NCBI RefSeq assembly: GCF_003171655.1
Contig: NZ_QFZL01000001.1
Coordinates: 248,001-312,000, forward strand
Source: Stakelama portus
GTDB taxonomy: Bacteria > Pseudomonadota > Alphaproteobacteria > Sphingomonadales > Sphingomonadaceae
Reading direction: 5' to 3'
Length of the DNA stretch: 64,000 bases
A program made the position numbers and the translations under genes. Under the pieces are notes generated by a model, which worked only from the letters and a program-made list of their open reading frames with translations, did not search any database and was not told the origin of the DNA. How positions within the stretch are numbered: the first letter of the stretch is position 1; every line of letters begins with the position of its first letter. Positions 32,951 through 42,006 of the stretch are shown piece after piece.

Positions 32951-33767
32951 TAAGGAACGCGACCGCATAGGCGTTGAACTCATCGCGACGCTCGACCTGG
33001 CACCAATGGCCGACCTTGGCAAAGCGTATTGCGCGGACATTGCAGCCGGCGGTGAAGAAATGCTCGACGCCGCTCGACGGACAGAATTTGTCCTCTTCGC
33101 CCCACATCACGAAAATGGGCTGCTCGATTTCGCCAAGACGCGGCCCGAGGTTCAGCGTCCGCATGCGCATCAGCACATCCTTGGGCTGTTTCCTGGCGAC
33201 TGCGAACCGCTCGGCGATCAGTTCGTCGCTGATCTGATCGCGGAAATCGGGATGGACCAGCGCCGTCACCACCGCACGCTGGCTTTCGATCGTGAATTCC
33301 TCCGATATGAAGGCCTGACCCATCAGCGCGATACCCGGCATCTGGAAATATACCGGCAGTTCTTCGATAGAGCCCGGTGCCATCAGAATAAGGCCCCGGA
33401 CGAATTCGGGGTGATCGAGCGTCAACTGTATTGCGATGGCGCCGCCCAGCGAATTGCCCACCAGCACGATGTTGTCGACACCCTGGGCAGCCAGCATTTC
33501 GTAGATCGTATCGGTGAAAAGCTGGAGCGTATAGTCGATCCCCTCGGGCTTTTCGGATTCGCCATATCCGACCAGGTCGGGCAGGAAGACGCGATAGCCC
33601 GCGGCCACGAACGCGGCATAGTTTCCGCGGAAGTTCGACAAACCGGATGCACCCGGCCCGCTGCCATGGAGGAAAACGCAGACAGGGCCGGTTTCCGGTC
33701 CCGCTACTGCGAAGCTGATTTCATAGCCGCTTGAGCCGGTATGGCTGCGACGTACCAGATCGGTCAT
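32937..33767 (-). CDS. Meta-cleavage product hydrolase (BphD/HsaD type)
   Basis: A 276-residue alpha/beta hydrolase that breaks the C-C bond of the ring-cleavage product. The triad is visible: Ser106 (VGNSLGG), Asp226 (WGEEDKF) and His254 (VGHWCQVE). The oxyanion loop HGSGPGASGLSNF is typical of BphD, MhpC and HsaD. ATG 33767 follows AGGGGAGA. It is the second gene of the operon, after the flavin monooxygenase and before the hydratase. With the HsaA-like neighbour, a steroid-derived substrate is plausible. Confidence 0.9.
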   Translation of the reverse strand: MTDLVRRSHTGSSGYEISFAVAGPETGPVCVFLHGSGPGASGLSNFRGNYAAFVAAGYRVFLPDLVGYGESEKPEGIDYTLQLFTDTIYEMLAAQGVDNIVLVGNSLGGAIAIQLTLDHPEFVRGLILMAPGSIEELPVYFQMPGIALMGQAFISEEFTIESQRAVVTALVHPDFRDQISDELIAERFAVARKQPKDVLMRMRTLNLGPRLGEIEQPIFVMWGEEDKFCPSSGVEHFFTAGCNVRAIRFAKVGHWCQVERRDEFNAYAVAFLNGLG

Positions 33768-33781
33768 CTTTATCTCTCCCC

Positions 33782-34993
33782 TTACAGAAACGCGAACGCG
33801 GGCGGCTGGCCGACAAGAACGCCGACCAGATCGGGGGAACGATTGTACGGATCGTTCGCGACATGCGCGCGCGCCGCCTGGAGATCGAGCCAGGGCTGAA
33901 TGATCTCGCTCGACAAATAGATGGCGCGCCCGCCAAGCCGCTCGACCATGGCGTCCACCAGCTGCGCAAGGCGCTTGGCGACGGTCGAGGACTGATAGAC
34001 GTACAAGGCCCGCTGTTCGAGCGTCATCCGTTCGCCGCGATTCATCATGTCCATGATTTCATCGAACTGGCGTTCCAGCGCGATTTCCATTTCGATCGTC
34101 TGCGCCTGCGCGGCGGCGATCGCACCCTGCAGCACCTGATCGTCCTTCGACGCCTTTTTGGTGTTGGTCGATACGCGGCTCTGCATGATGTCGATGGCGG
34201 CATCGATCGCCGCGCGCGCGCCGCCGAATGCCGACGAGCTTACCGAGCGGACGAACAACTGTGCCCAGGGCATCTGATAGAGCGCGCCGTCATTGACCGC
34301 ATAGCCTGGGTTGTTGCCGAAGAAGGACGCTGCCGCGCTGTGCGTGCGATGTTCGGGAACGAAGACGCGATCGACGATGATGTGGTGGCTGCCGGTGCCC
34401 TGAAGCCCGAAAGTATGCCATTGGTCCTCGTCGATCACATAGTCTTTGCGCGGAAGCAGGAAGGTGCGCATGTCGACCGTGCCGCCTTCTTCCTCGGGCG
34501 GGACGAACGCGCCGAGCAGCACCCAGCCGCAATGCACGGAACCGCTCGAAAAGCCCCAGGTGCCGGAAAGATAGAAGCCGCCTTCGGTCCGTTCGACCTT
34601 GCCGACCGGCTGATATGTCGATGAGACGAGCATGTCGGGATCGTCACCCCACACTTCCTGCTGCGCCTTGTCGTCGAACAGCGCGAGCTGGAAGGGGTGG
34701 CATCCGACGACGCCATAGACCCAGCCGGTAGACATGCAGCCCTCGGCGAGATTCTTTTGAATCTCGAAAAACACATTGGGGTGCATTTCATAGCCGCCAT
34801 AGCGTTTCGGCTGGAGCACCCGGAAAAAGCCCGCATCGACCATTTCCGCAATCGATTCGCGGGGGACGTTGCGTTCGGTGACGCATTTTCTCGCCCGTGC
34901 CTTGAGCGTGGGAATCATCGCTTTCGAGCGCGCAATCAGCGTTTCCGCGGAAGGCGCCTCGGCAGGCGCAGACGCCTCTGCCAGGGTTACCAT
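33782..34993 (-). CDS. Flavin-dependent monooxygenase, acyl-CoA dehydrogenase fold (HsaA-like)
   Basis: A 403-residue protein of the group-D flavin monooxygenases, which hydroxylate phenols with reduced flavin from a partner reductase. VLQPKRYGGYEMHP, STGWVYGVVGCHPFQLALF, YLSGTWGFSSGS and GLQGTGSHHIIVDRVFVPEHR fit HsaA and related hydroxylases. No partner reductase gene is in the window. ATG 34993 follows GAGGAGG. It heads the minus-strand operon, divergent from the extradiol dioxygenase. HsaA hydroxylates the steroid-derived phenol 3-HSA before ring cleavage; other phenols are possible. Confidence 0.82.
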   Translation of the reverse strand: MVTLAEASAPAEAPSAETLIARSKAMIPTLKARARKCVTERNVPRESIAEMVDAGFFRVLQPKRYGGYEMHPNVFFEIQKNLAEGCMSTGWVYGVVGCHPFQLALFDDKAQQEVWGDDPDMLVSSTYQPVGKVERTEGGFYLSGTWGFSSGSVHCGWVLLGAFVPPEEEGGTVDMRTFLLPRKDYVIDEDQWHTFGLQGTGSHHIIVDRVFVPEHRTHSAAASFFGNNPGYAVNDGALYQMPWAQLFVRSVSSSAFGGARAAIDAAIDIMQSRVSTNTKKASKDDQVLQGAIAAAQAQTIEMEIALERQFDEIMDMMNRGERMTLEQRALYVYQSSTVAKRLAQLVDAMVERLGGRAIYLSSEIIQPWLDLQAARAHVANDPYNRSPDLVGVLVGQPPAFAFL

Positions 34994-35050
34994 TCAGACC
35001 TCCTCAATTCACGGCTGTGCCGCGTCGATATTATCCATACGCGAAGTTTG

Positions 35051-35107
35051 AATAGATATAAACTACGCAAATCGTCAATTGAAAATGCATATCGCTGAAC
35101 ATATACG
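35051..35107. promoter_or_regulatory. Back-to-back putative promoters of the ring-cleavage genes
   Basis: On the minus strand TTGACG (35073-35078) and TCTATT (35051-35056) are 16 bp apart, facing the monooxygenase gene. On the plus strand TTGAAA (35079-35084) and TATACG (35102-35107) are 17 bp apart, facing the dioxygenase gene. A dyad-like TACGCAAATCGT (35064-35075) overlaps the minus-strand -35 region. The whole gap 34994-35278 is unusually AT-rich here and holds no gene. Confidence 0.4.
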
Positions 35108-35278
35108 TTATTGCGGACGCGATTCTTGTGCATATCGCGGTCTGGACGGGTGAGGGGCGGCCGCAAGGAGCTCGGGCGCAGACCATGTTGCTGCGACGGC
35201 GCCGCTCGGGCCCGGCAATGGAGAGAAACCGGAAGCGGCTCCGGCACTGCGGAGCGCGCCGACGTGAGGATCGAGAAA

Positions 35279-36202
35279 ATGGCAATTGAATGTCTGGGCT
35301 ATGTGATCGTGCAAACCGACAAGCGCGAAGAATGGGAAACCTATCTCTGCAAGGTAGTGGGCGCGATGAAGGGCGATGCTCCGGATGCAGGGGCGGATCA
35401 TTATCGCATCGATCAACGCCCGTTCCGCTTTCGCATCGTCGATGCGGGCGGCGACGGGGAGCTGCTGATTGCGGCGGCATACCGAATCGATTCGCGCGAC
35501 TCGCTCGACGCGCTCGCGGGCCGGCTTGAGGCGGCGGGTCATGCGGTGCGCTGGGGCGGCGCGGAAGAAGCGAAGATTCGCGGCGTCGATGCCTTTTTCT
35601 CGGTCGCGGACCCGGCCGGCAACGGGCTGGAATTCTATGCCGGCGATTCGGTGAGCGACGAACCCTTTGTCTCACCGATCGGCGTGGCGGGATTCGTGAC
35701 CGGCGAACTGGGTATGGGCCATGCCGTGTTCGCGGCGCCCGAATTCGACAAATCGTACAAATTCTTCAACGAAATTGTCGGCTTCCATCCGACCGACCTG
35801 CCGCGCTTCCACTTTCTGGGCACGCCGGACGATCCGGGTATTCCGTTCGCGTTCATGCATGCCGATAACGGGCGGCATCATTCGATCGCGTTCGGGCAAT
35901 TGCCGCCGATGCCGGGCGGTTGCGTCCATCTGATGCTGGAAATGACGACGCTTGAGGATGTGAAGGCCTGTTATGCGCGCATGTCGGAATTCGGCGTCGC
36001 GGAATCGGCATCGATCGGCAAGCACACCAACGACAAGGTCACGAGCTTCTATATGAAGACGCCGTCGGGGTTCGATATGGAGGTCGGCCATGACGGGCTG
36101 GTGATCGATCCGGCCAATTGGGAAACGACCAGCCATGACACGCCCAGCGAATGGGGGCATGAATGGGCGTGGATGAAGATGATGGTCGGCGCCGGCGCCT
36201 GA
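35279..36202 (+). CDS. Type I extradiol ring-cleavage dioxygenase (BphC/HsaC type)
   Basis: A 307-residue two-domain vicinal-oxygen-chelate dioxygenase that opens a catechol ring next to its hydroxyls. The predicted Fe(II) ligands are His148 (LGMGHAVF), His217 (CVHLMLEM) and Glu268 (FDMEVGHDG). Active-site His201, His249 and Tyr258 (SFYMKTPSG) also line up with BphC. ATG 35279 has a GAGG site. It is divergent from the operon that metabolises its product. The substrate could be a dihydroxybiphenyl-like compound or the steroid catechol 3,4-DHSA; the HsaA-like neighbour favours the latter. Confidence 0.9.
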   Translation: MAIECLGYVIVQTDKREEWETYLCKVVGAMKGDAPDAGADHYRIDQRPFRFRIVDAGGDGELLIAAAYRIDSRDSLDALAGRLEAAGHAVRWGGAEEAKIRGVDAFFSVADPAGNGLEFYAGDSVSDEPFVSPIGVAGFVTGELGMGHAVFAAPEFDKSYKFFNEIVGFHPTDLPRFHFLGTPDDPGIPFAFMHADNGRHHSIAFGQLPPMPGGCVHLMLEMTTLEDVKACYARMSEFGVAESASIGKHTNDKVTSFYMKTPSGFDMEVGHDGLVIDPANWETTSHDTPSEWGHEWAWMKMMVGAGA

Positions 36203-36213
36203 CGCGATCGCTT

Positions 36214-36236
36214 GGGGGCGGCGCCATGTCGCCCCC
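36214..36236 (+). terminator. Hairpin terminator candidate after the extradiol dioxygenase gene
   Basis: GGGGGCG (36214-36220) pairs with CGCCCCC (36230-36236), 11 bases after the stop codon. Only a weak T-run follows (TAACGTTTCG), so it may be a partial or factor-assisted terminator. Confidence 0.45.
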
Positions 36237-36309
36237 TAACGTTTCGCGCCGTCACGCTACGCGATCCGCGCCAGCAGTGGTGCGATTCCAGGTTTTTTCG
36301 AAAATTCAT

Positions 36310-36340
36310 TGACCTCTCAGCCCGAAAGGGTCGAGAGAGG
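36310..36340. promoter_or_regulatory. Inverted repeat upstream of the first Lrp/AsnC gene
   Basis: CCTCTC (36313-36318) pairs with GAGAGG (36335-36340), enclosing CCC-GAAA-GGG. The left part TGACCTCTCA (36310-36319) recurs in reverse complement at 37603-37612, before the TonB receptor gene. It may be an autoregulatory site of the Lrp-type regulators or an RNA hairpin. Confidence 0.35.
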
Positions 36341-36371
36341 ACGCTTCAAATCAAGTGAGGCAGCCTGACAC

Positions 36372-36842
36372 TTGTCGGACAGGTACGACAATAAACTCGA
36401 CGCAACCGATCGCGCGATTATCGAGAAGCTCAGGGGGAACGGCCGCGCCACCAATCGCGAAATTGCCGAGGAATTGGGGCTGACCGCCAACACCGTATCC
36501 TCGCGCATTCGCCAGATGGAATCGGCAGGGCAATTGCGCGTGATCGCGGTGTCGGATTTCGCGGCGCACGGCCATAATGTGCTGATCCAGCTGGCGATTC
36601 AGCTCGATAATCGACCGGCGGCCGAAGCCGCGGTCGAACTGGCCGGGTTTCCCGAGGTTTTCGCGGCGCATATCGTCAACGGCAATTACGATATCGACCT
36701 GCTGATCGCGGTCGAGGATTTCGACGCGCTGAAGCGCTTCATGCTCGAACGCCTTTCGGGCGTGCGCGGCATTCGTTCGATGACGCCGTCCATCGCGGTG
36801 GACATCGTCAAGTACAGCTTCGACCACGCGATTTCCGACTAG
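36372..36842 (+). CDS. Lrp/AsnC-family regulator (first of a pair)
   Basis: A 156-residue regulator with an N-terminal helix-turn-helix (LDATDRAIIEKLRGNGRATNREIAEELGLTANTVSSRI, about 9-46) and a C-terminal RAM/ligand-binding domain (YDIDLLIAVEDFDALKRF). No ATG fits the N-terminus; TTG 36372 with a TGAGG site upstream gives the normal length. It is 5 bp from a second regulator of the same family. Adjacent to the ring-cleavage genes and to a TonB receptor, it may control either. Confidence 0.82.
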   Translation: MSDRYDNKLDATDRAIIEKLRGNGRATNREIAEELGLTANTVSSRIRQMESAGQLRVIAVSDFAAHGHNVLIQLAIQLDNRPAAEAAVELAGFPEVFAAHIVNGNYDIDLLIAVEDFDALKRFMLERLSGVRGIRSMTPSIAVDIVKYSFDHAISD

Positions 36843-36847
36843 CCGCT

Positions 36848-37309
36848 ATGACCAATCCGAATCTCGACGCGCTCGACAAGAAACTGATCGAACTGCTTGC
36901 CGAAGATGCGCGCATTTCGAACCGCAAGATCGCGGCCGATCTGGACGTCACCGAAGGCACGGTGCGCAGCCGTATCAAGCGGCTGGAGCGCGATAATCTG
37001 ATCCGTTTCACGGCGATCACCACGCTTGCCCCCGGCGAACGGTTTCGTCTCGCATTCATTCGCGTGCAGGCCGAACTCGAAAAGATTCCGGATATCTGCA
37101 AGGTACTGGAACGCGATCCCAAGATCGGGGCACTGATCATCACGATGGGGCGCTTCAATCTGCTGGCGGCTACGATCTTCAACGATCTCGACGCATTGCA
37201 CGCGATGGCGTCGGACAGGATCCTGTCGCTGCCCGGGGTGCATCACGTCGAAACTGTGATCGCCATTTCCACTATAAAATACGACCTTCGCGTCGCCCGC
37301 ATCCTCTAA
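36848..37309 (+). CDS. Lrp/AsnC-family regulator (second of a pair)
   Basis: A 153-residue regulator (MTNPNLDALDKKLIELLAEDARISNRKIAADLDVTEGTVRSRIKRLERD) with an N-terminal helix-turn-helix and a C-terminal ligand domain (ALIITMGRFNLLAATIFNDLDAL). It starts 5 bp after the first regulator's stop, so the two are co-transcribed and may form mixed oligomers. They clearly share a family but are well diverged, so this is not a recent duplication. Confidence 0.85.
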   Translation: MTNPNLDALDKKLIELLAEDARISNRKIAADLDVTEGTVRSRIKRLERDNLIRFTAITTLAPGERFRLAFIRVQAELEKIPDICKVLERDPKIGALIITMGRFNLLAATIFNDLDALHAMASDRILSLPGVHHVETVIAISTIKYDLRVARIL

Positions 37310-37652
37310 ATTCGCGCGCTGAACAGAAGCGACGCGGCCGGGCCCTGTATCTTGCCCGGTCGAATGGTGGCGGCTGCGCGGGATTTTTTTGCGCATCGGA
37401 TCGAGGGGACTGCACGCTTGTTGCGGCAAATGCGTCCCGATCTGACCGCGCATGCGTCGTGAATCGTCAAATAAATTACGAAAAACGCAAAGGTAGCGAA
37501 CGCGGGCGATTGACCTGAAGCAAACGTAAAAATAGAGTGCCCACGCTACGAATCGTGCAGCGATGCATAAAGACATGATCATATAAGCGTAGCGAAGAGC
37601 CTTGAGAGGTCACGACATTGCAAGTCGGACCCCGGCCAATGGGAGGGATGGA
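37310..37652 (+). promoter_or_regulatory. Intergenic control region before the TonB receptor at 37653
   Basis: There is no gene. A putative promoter TTGACC (37510-37515), 17 bp, TAGAGT (37533-37538) faces the receptor. The repeat TGAGAGGTCA (37603-37612) lies in the predicted leader and is the reverse complement of a sequence upstream of the Lrp/AsnC pair. Several TACG/CGTA half-sites occur between 37460 and 37560. Confidence 0.4.
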
Positions 37653-39959
37653 ATGGCAAATTCACGAATGATTCGATTCATGGCGATTCCGCTCGGTGCA
37701 ATGCTGCTCGAGCCGGGAATTGCCTTTGCTCAGGACAGCACGGCACCGCAGGATCGTGCGAGCAGTGGGCAGGAAACTCCGGCGGGGGTGCGTCCCTCCG
37801 ACGAAATCGTCGTCACTGCGCGCCGTCGCGAAGAGACGCTGCAGGACGTGCCGATCGCGATTTCCGTCGTGTCGCAGGAAGAGCTGACGCGCCGCAACCT
37901 GGAATCGGTCACCGATCTTCAGGCGTCGACACCGTCGCTCAGTGCGACTGGTCCGTATCGCAACACGCCGATCATCAGCATTCGCGGTCAGGGCGGTTTC
38001 ACCCCCGGCGGCATCCCGGCGGTGATCATGTACATGAACGAAGTGCCGCTGCCGACCAGCGCGCAGGCGGGGTCGCCGGGCGGCGCGCTGGGCGCCAACG
38101 GGCTGTTCTTCGACCTGGAAAATGTGCAGGTGGTAAAGGGGCCGCAGGGCACCTTGTTCGGCCGCAACACGACCGGCGGCGCGATTCTGATTCAGAGCCG
38201 TCGTCCGACGATGGACTTTGGCGGGCATGTCACTGCGACCGCAGGCAATTATGGCGATCGCGAAATCGATGCGGCGATCAACATTCCGCTTGTTGCCGAC
38301 CGCCTTGCGCTCCGCGTCGCGACCAATGCGCAAAAGCGTGACGGCTTCACCATTGCCCAGAGCACGCCGTCGCATCCCAACGGCCTCGACCTTGACGACA
38401 GCAATCATTTTTCGGTTCGTGGCTCGCTGCTCGCGCAGTTTGGCGGCGTCGAGAATCTGCTGGTCGCCGATTATGTGAAGGTCGATCACAACGGGGTTTC
38501 GTCGATCCTGAAATCGGTCAACCCTTCGCCGGCGCATCCGGTCAACCTGTTCTTCCCGGGAATGGCTGCGCAGTTGGCGGCCCAGGATGCCCTCGGCATC
38601 CGGCGTCAGGTGCCGCTGAGCGCCGACATGGGGGGCTTTATGCGTCGCTGGTCGGTCACCAATACGACGAGTATCGACCTCAGCGATACGATCACGCTGC
38701 GCAACATCTTTGCCTATAGCCGCTCGAAATATGCGCAGACGATCGACGGCGACGGCACCATCTATCCCGTGTTCGACCCGATCCAGTCGCAGTCGATCCC
38801 CTATGTCACGCGCCAGATCAGCAACGAGATCCAGCTCCAGGGGAACAGCTTCGGTGGCAATCTCGACTGGGTTGCCGGCTTCTTCTACCTGAACCAGCCC
38901 GAAGAGGATAATTTCACGCTTCACCGCAACGTCACGTTGGGGCGTCCGCGCGACGTGGGGTTCAAACAGTTCGAATCGTCCCGGGCTGTCTTTGCCCAGG
39001 GTGATTTCGACATCACCAACACGCTCAGCCTGACTGCCGGCGCCCGCTACACATGGGAAACGATCGGTCGCAAAAACAGGGAAACCCTGCTGAACGGCGC
39101 GTGCTTCTCACCTTTTGCGGGCGCTGATTGCACGCTGGCAAATTCGGGCGACTTCAAGGCGCCGACCTGGACGATCGGACTCAATTTCGCGCCGAACCGC
39201 GATACGCTGCTCTATGTCGTGTCGCGCCGGGGCTTTCGTTCGGGCGGGTTCAACCTTGCCGGTGACGTGCCGGTCGCCGATCAGGTGTTCGGCAAGGAAA
39301 CGGTCACCGACATCGAACTGGGCGCGAAGCTGAGTTTCGGTTCGGGCGATTTCCGCTTCACCACCAATATCGCCGCCTATCGTCAATGGTATCGCGATAT
39401 CCAGCTTCAGGAAACGACGATTTCGCCGGTCACGATGGGGCCGGTCACCGTCGTCACCAATGCCGGCGAGGCACAGATTGACGGTATCGAAATCGAAGGG
39501 ACCGCCTATATCGGCGACCTGACGCTGAACGGCCAGTTCGCCTATACCGATTTCGATTATACCAAATTCTCGCCGGGCGTGATCCTTCCGGTCTATCCGA
39601 CGGTCCCGCCGTACAAGTTCGGCGTGGGGGCGCAATATCGCCTGCCGCTGCCCAGCAGCATCGGCGATATTTCGATCTCGGCCAATTTCGACTGGCAGGA
39701 CAAGACGCGGGTCGTGCCCTATGATGACCCCTTCTCGCTGAAGGACGCATATGGGCTGCTGACGCTGGGCGCCAGCTGGCGCAATGTCGGCGGCGAGCCG
39801 TTCGACCTGTCCTTCTTCATGACCAACGCCACCAACAAGGACTATGTGCTTGGCGGCCTGCCGCTCAGCAATACGCTCGGCGTTTCGACGCTGACCTATG
39901 GGGCGCCGCGCATGTATGGTTTCCGTCTCGGCTATCGCTTCGGCAACGAAGCCCGCTGA
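37653..39959 (+). CDS. TonB-dependent outer-membrane receptor
   Basis: A 768-residue receptor with a signal peptide (MANSRMIRFMAIPLG...AFAQ), a TonB box near 46-55 (DEIVVTARRREETL), a plug (VVKGPQGTLFGRNTTGGAI) and a C-terminal barrel ending GFRLGYRFGNEAR. ATG 37653 has GGGAGGGAT upstream; an open extension to 37602 is unlikely. It lies directly after the two Lrp/AsnC regulators and before the DUF3604, parvulin and HupE genes, all on the plus strand. Many relatives in sphingomonads serve uptake of hydrophobic or aromatic compounds; the ligand here is unknown. Confidence 0.9.
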   Translation: MANSRMIRFMAIPLGAMLLEPGIAFAQDSTAPQDRASSGQETPAGVRPSDEIVVTARRREETLQDVPIAISVVSQEELTRRNLESVTDLQASTPSLSATGPYRNTPIISIRGQGGFTPGGIPAVIMYMNEVPLPTSAQAGSPGGALGANGLFFDLENVQVVKGPQGTLFGRNTTGGAILIQSRRPTMDFGGHVTATAGNYGDREIDAAINIPLVADRLALRVATNAQKRDGFTIAQSTPSHPNGLDLDDSNHFSVRGSLLAQFGGVENLLVADYVKVDHNGVSSILKSVNPSPAHPVNLFFPGMAAQLAAQDALGIRRQVPLSADMGGFMRRWSVTNTTSIDLSDTITLRNIFAYSRSKYAQTIDGDGTIYPVFDPIQSQSIPYVTRQISNEIQLQGNSFGGNLDWVAGFFYLNQPEEDNFTLHRNVTLGRPRDVGFKQFESSRAVFAQGDFDITNTLSLTAGARYTWETIGRKNRETLLNGACFSPFAGADCTLANSGDFKAPTWTIGLNFAPNRDTLLYVVSRRGFRSGGFNLAGDVPVADQVFGKETVTDIELGAKLSFGSGDFRFTTNIAAYRQWYRDIQLQETTISPVTMGPVTVVTNAGEAQIDGIEIEGTAYIGDLTLNGQFAYTDFDYTKFSPGVILPVYPTVPPYKFGVGAQYRLPLPSSIGDISISANFDWQDKTRVVPYDDPFSLKDAYGLLTLGASWRNVGGEPFDLSFFMTNATNKDYVLGGLPLSNTLGVSTLTYGAPRMYGFRLGYRFGNEAR

Positions 39960-40002
39960 GTTCGGACAAGGACCCCGGCAGGGGGGTGAGGAAGACAATA
40001 AG

Positions 40003-40018
40003 CGGGCCGTTCGGCCCG
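40003..40018 (+). terminator. Tight hairpin between the TonB receptor and DUF3604 genes
   Basis: CGGGCCG (40003-40009) and CGGCCCG (40012-40018) form a perfect 7-bp stem with only TT between them. No T-run follows. It ends 16 bases before the GTG start of the DUF3604 gene and may limit read-through or affect its translation. Confidence 0.35.
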
Positions 40019-40034
40019 TACGGGAGAGCAACCG

Positions 40035-41954
40035 GTGCAACAGAAGCGTAAATGGCTCCTTGTGGCTCCGGTTTGTCTCACCCCCCTGCTGCTGACATCC
40101 CAATTGCAGGGCACGGAGCCGGAAAAGCCGGCCCGGGCGCAGGTTCAGGAAGCTCCGGCGCCTGCGCCCACGCCTTCGCCGCGCATCTATCCGCCCCATC
40201 GCGCCGATCAGACCAGGACCAATCTCTATTGGGGCGACACGCACCTGCACACCAACTATTCGCCGGACGCCTATATCAACGGCAATACGGTGATGTCGCC
40301 GGACGAGGCATATCGCTTCGCGCGTGGCGAGGAAGTGCAGACCGGGTCGGGGCTGAAGGTCAAGCTGGGGCGACCGCTGGATTTCCTCGCGGTTACCGAT
40401 CACTCCGAATATATGGGCATCCATGTCCGGCTGGCGGAACATGATTCCGCACTCGCCGACTGGCCGGTGGGCAAACGCTGGGCGGAGCTGCTCGCGCAGG
40501 GCAATCGCGTTCTCTACCTGCTCGACATGCTCAAGACGTTGCAGGACAATCGTCCCGAAGACGCCTTGCCCGATGGCGTGCGCGAAAGCGTGTGGCACGA
40601 TGCGATGGCGTCCGCCGAACGCTATAACGATCCGGGACATTTCACTGCGCTGATCGGCTATGAATGGAGCGCGACGATTTCGGGCGACAATCTGCACCGC
40701 AACGTCATCTTTCGCGGCAATGCCGCCGATCTTGCGGGCACCCGGCCCTTTACGGGGCAGGACAGTCGTCAGCCCGAGGATCTGTGGAACGCGCTGCAAC
40801 GTTATGAGAATGTCAGCGGAACCAAGGTTCTGGCGATCCCGCATAACGGCAATCTGAGCAACGGGCGGATGTTCGCACCGACCATGTCGGACGGAAATCC
40901 CTTTACCGCCGATTATGCGCGCCGCCGTGCGCGCTGGGAGCCGCTGGTCGAAGCGACACAGATCAAGGGAGATGGCGAAGCGCATCCCTATCTGTCGCCC
41001 GAGGACGAATTCGCCGATTTCGAAACCTGGGACGACAGCAACCTGATGGGCACGGTGCCCAAAAAGCCCGAGATGCTGCAATATGAATATGTCCGCTCGG
41101 CGCTCAAGCTCGGGCTGCAGCACGATAGCCAATTGGGGGTAAACCCGTTCAAATTCGGTCTTGTCGGCGGCACCGATTCGCACACATCGCTGTCGGCGAT
41201 CGAGGAAGATAATTTCGTCGGCAAATTCTCGAACGGCGAGCCGTCGCCGACGCGGGCGATGGAGCATATGGCCGGGATGGGGCCGATCAACTGGGGGTTG
41301 GTCGCATCGGGCATCACCGCCGTCTGGGCGCCGGAAAATACGCGCGAGGCGATTTTCGACGCGTTCGAACGTCGCGAAGTTTATGCCACCACCGGCCCGC
41401 GCATGCAGGTGCGCTTCTTCGGCGGGTGGGACTTTACCTCCGACGATGCCGTGCGCCCGGATTATGCGCAGATCGGCTATGCCAAGGGCGTACCGATGGG
41501 CGGCGATCTGCTGCGTCAGCGACAGGGCGGGGCGCCGCGTTTCATGGTTGCGGCATCGAAGGACCCGATCGGCGCAAATCTCGATCGGGTTCAGGTCGTG
41601 AAGGGCTGGCTGGGCAAGGACGGCCAGTTGCACGAGCGTGTCTATGACGTCGCCTGGTCGGGCGATCGCAAGCCGGATGCAGAGACCGGCAAGCTGCCCG
41701 CCGTCGGCAATACCGTCGACGTCGCCAATGCGACCTATCGCAACACGATCGGTTCGGCCGAGTTCGCAACCACCTGGACCGACCCCGATTTCGATCCCGA
41801 TTGCCGGGCATTTTATTATGTCCGCGTGCTCGAAATCCCGACGCCGCGCTGGACCGCATACGAAGCAGCCTATTTCCATATCACCCTGCCGGACGAAGTG
41901 CCGATGGTGATCCAGGAACGCGCCTATACCTCGCCGATCTGGTACACCCCCTGA
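40035..41954 (+). CDS. DUF3604 family protein, probable exported metal-dependent hydrolase
   Basis: A 639-residue protein of the DUF3604 family, whose function is unknown. It starts with GTG (GGGAGAG upstream) and has a hydrophobic, probably lipoprotein- or Sec-type leader (KWLLVAPVCLTPLLLTSQLQG). LYWGDTHLHTNYSPDAY carries an HxH pair (His70, His72), and FLAVTDHSEYMG, YEWSA and IPHNGNLSNG contribute further His/Asp residues. This pattern is like PHP-type phosphoesterases, so metal binding is likely. It precedes a parvulin and a HupE-like protein, an arrangement I think recurs in proteobacteria but whose role is not established. Confidence 0.8.
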   Translation: MQQKRKWLLVAPVCLTPLLLTSQLQGTEPEKPARAQVQEAPAPAPTPSPRIYPPHRADQTRTNLYWGDTHLHTNYSPDAYINGNTVMSPDEAYRFARGEEVQTGSGLKVKLGRPLDFLAVTDHSEYMGIHVRLAEHDSALADWPVGKRWAELLAQGNRVLYLLDMLKTLQDNRPEDALPDGVRESVWHDAMASAERYNDPGHFTALIGYEWSATISGDNLHRNVIFRGNAADLAGTRPFTGQDSRQPEDLWNALQRYENVSGTKVLAIPHNGNLSNGRMFAPTMSDGNPFTADYARRRARWEPLVEATQIKGDGEAHPYLSPEDEFADFETWDDSNLMGTVPKKPEMLQYEYVRSALKLGLQHDSQLGVNPFKFGLVGGTDSHTSLSAIEEDNFVGKFSNGEPSPTRAMEHMAGMGPINWGLVASGITAVWAPENTREAIFDAFERREVYATTGPRMQVRFFGGWDFTSDDAVRPDYAQIGYAKGVPMGGDLLRQRQGGAPRFMVAASKDPIGANLDRVQVVKGWLGKDGQLHERVYDVAWSGDRKPDAETGKLPAVGNTVDVANATYRNTIGSAEFATTWTDPDFDPDCRAFYYVRVLEIPTPRWTAYEAAYFHITLPDEVPMVIQERAYTSPIWYTP

Positions 41955-42006
41955 TCCGCGTGGCGGAACGCCGGCGGACAGGGGAAGAAGGGCGATCGGG
42001 GGCGGC

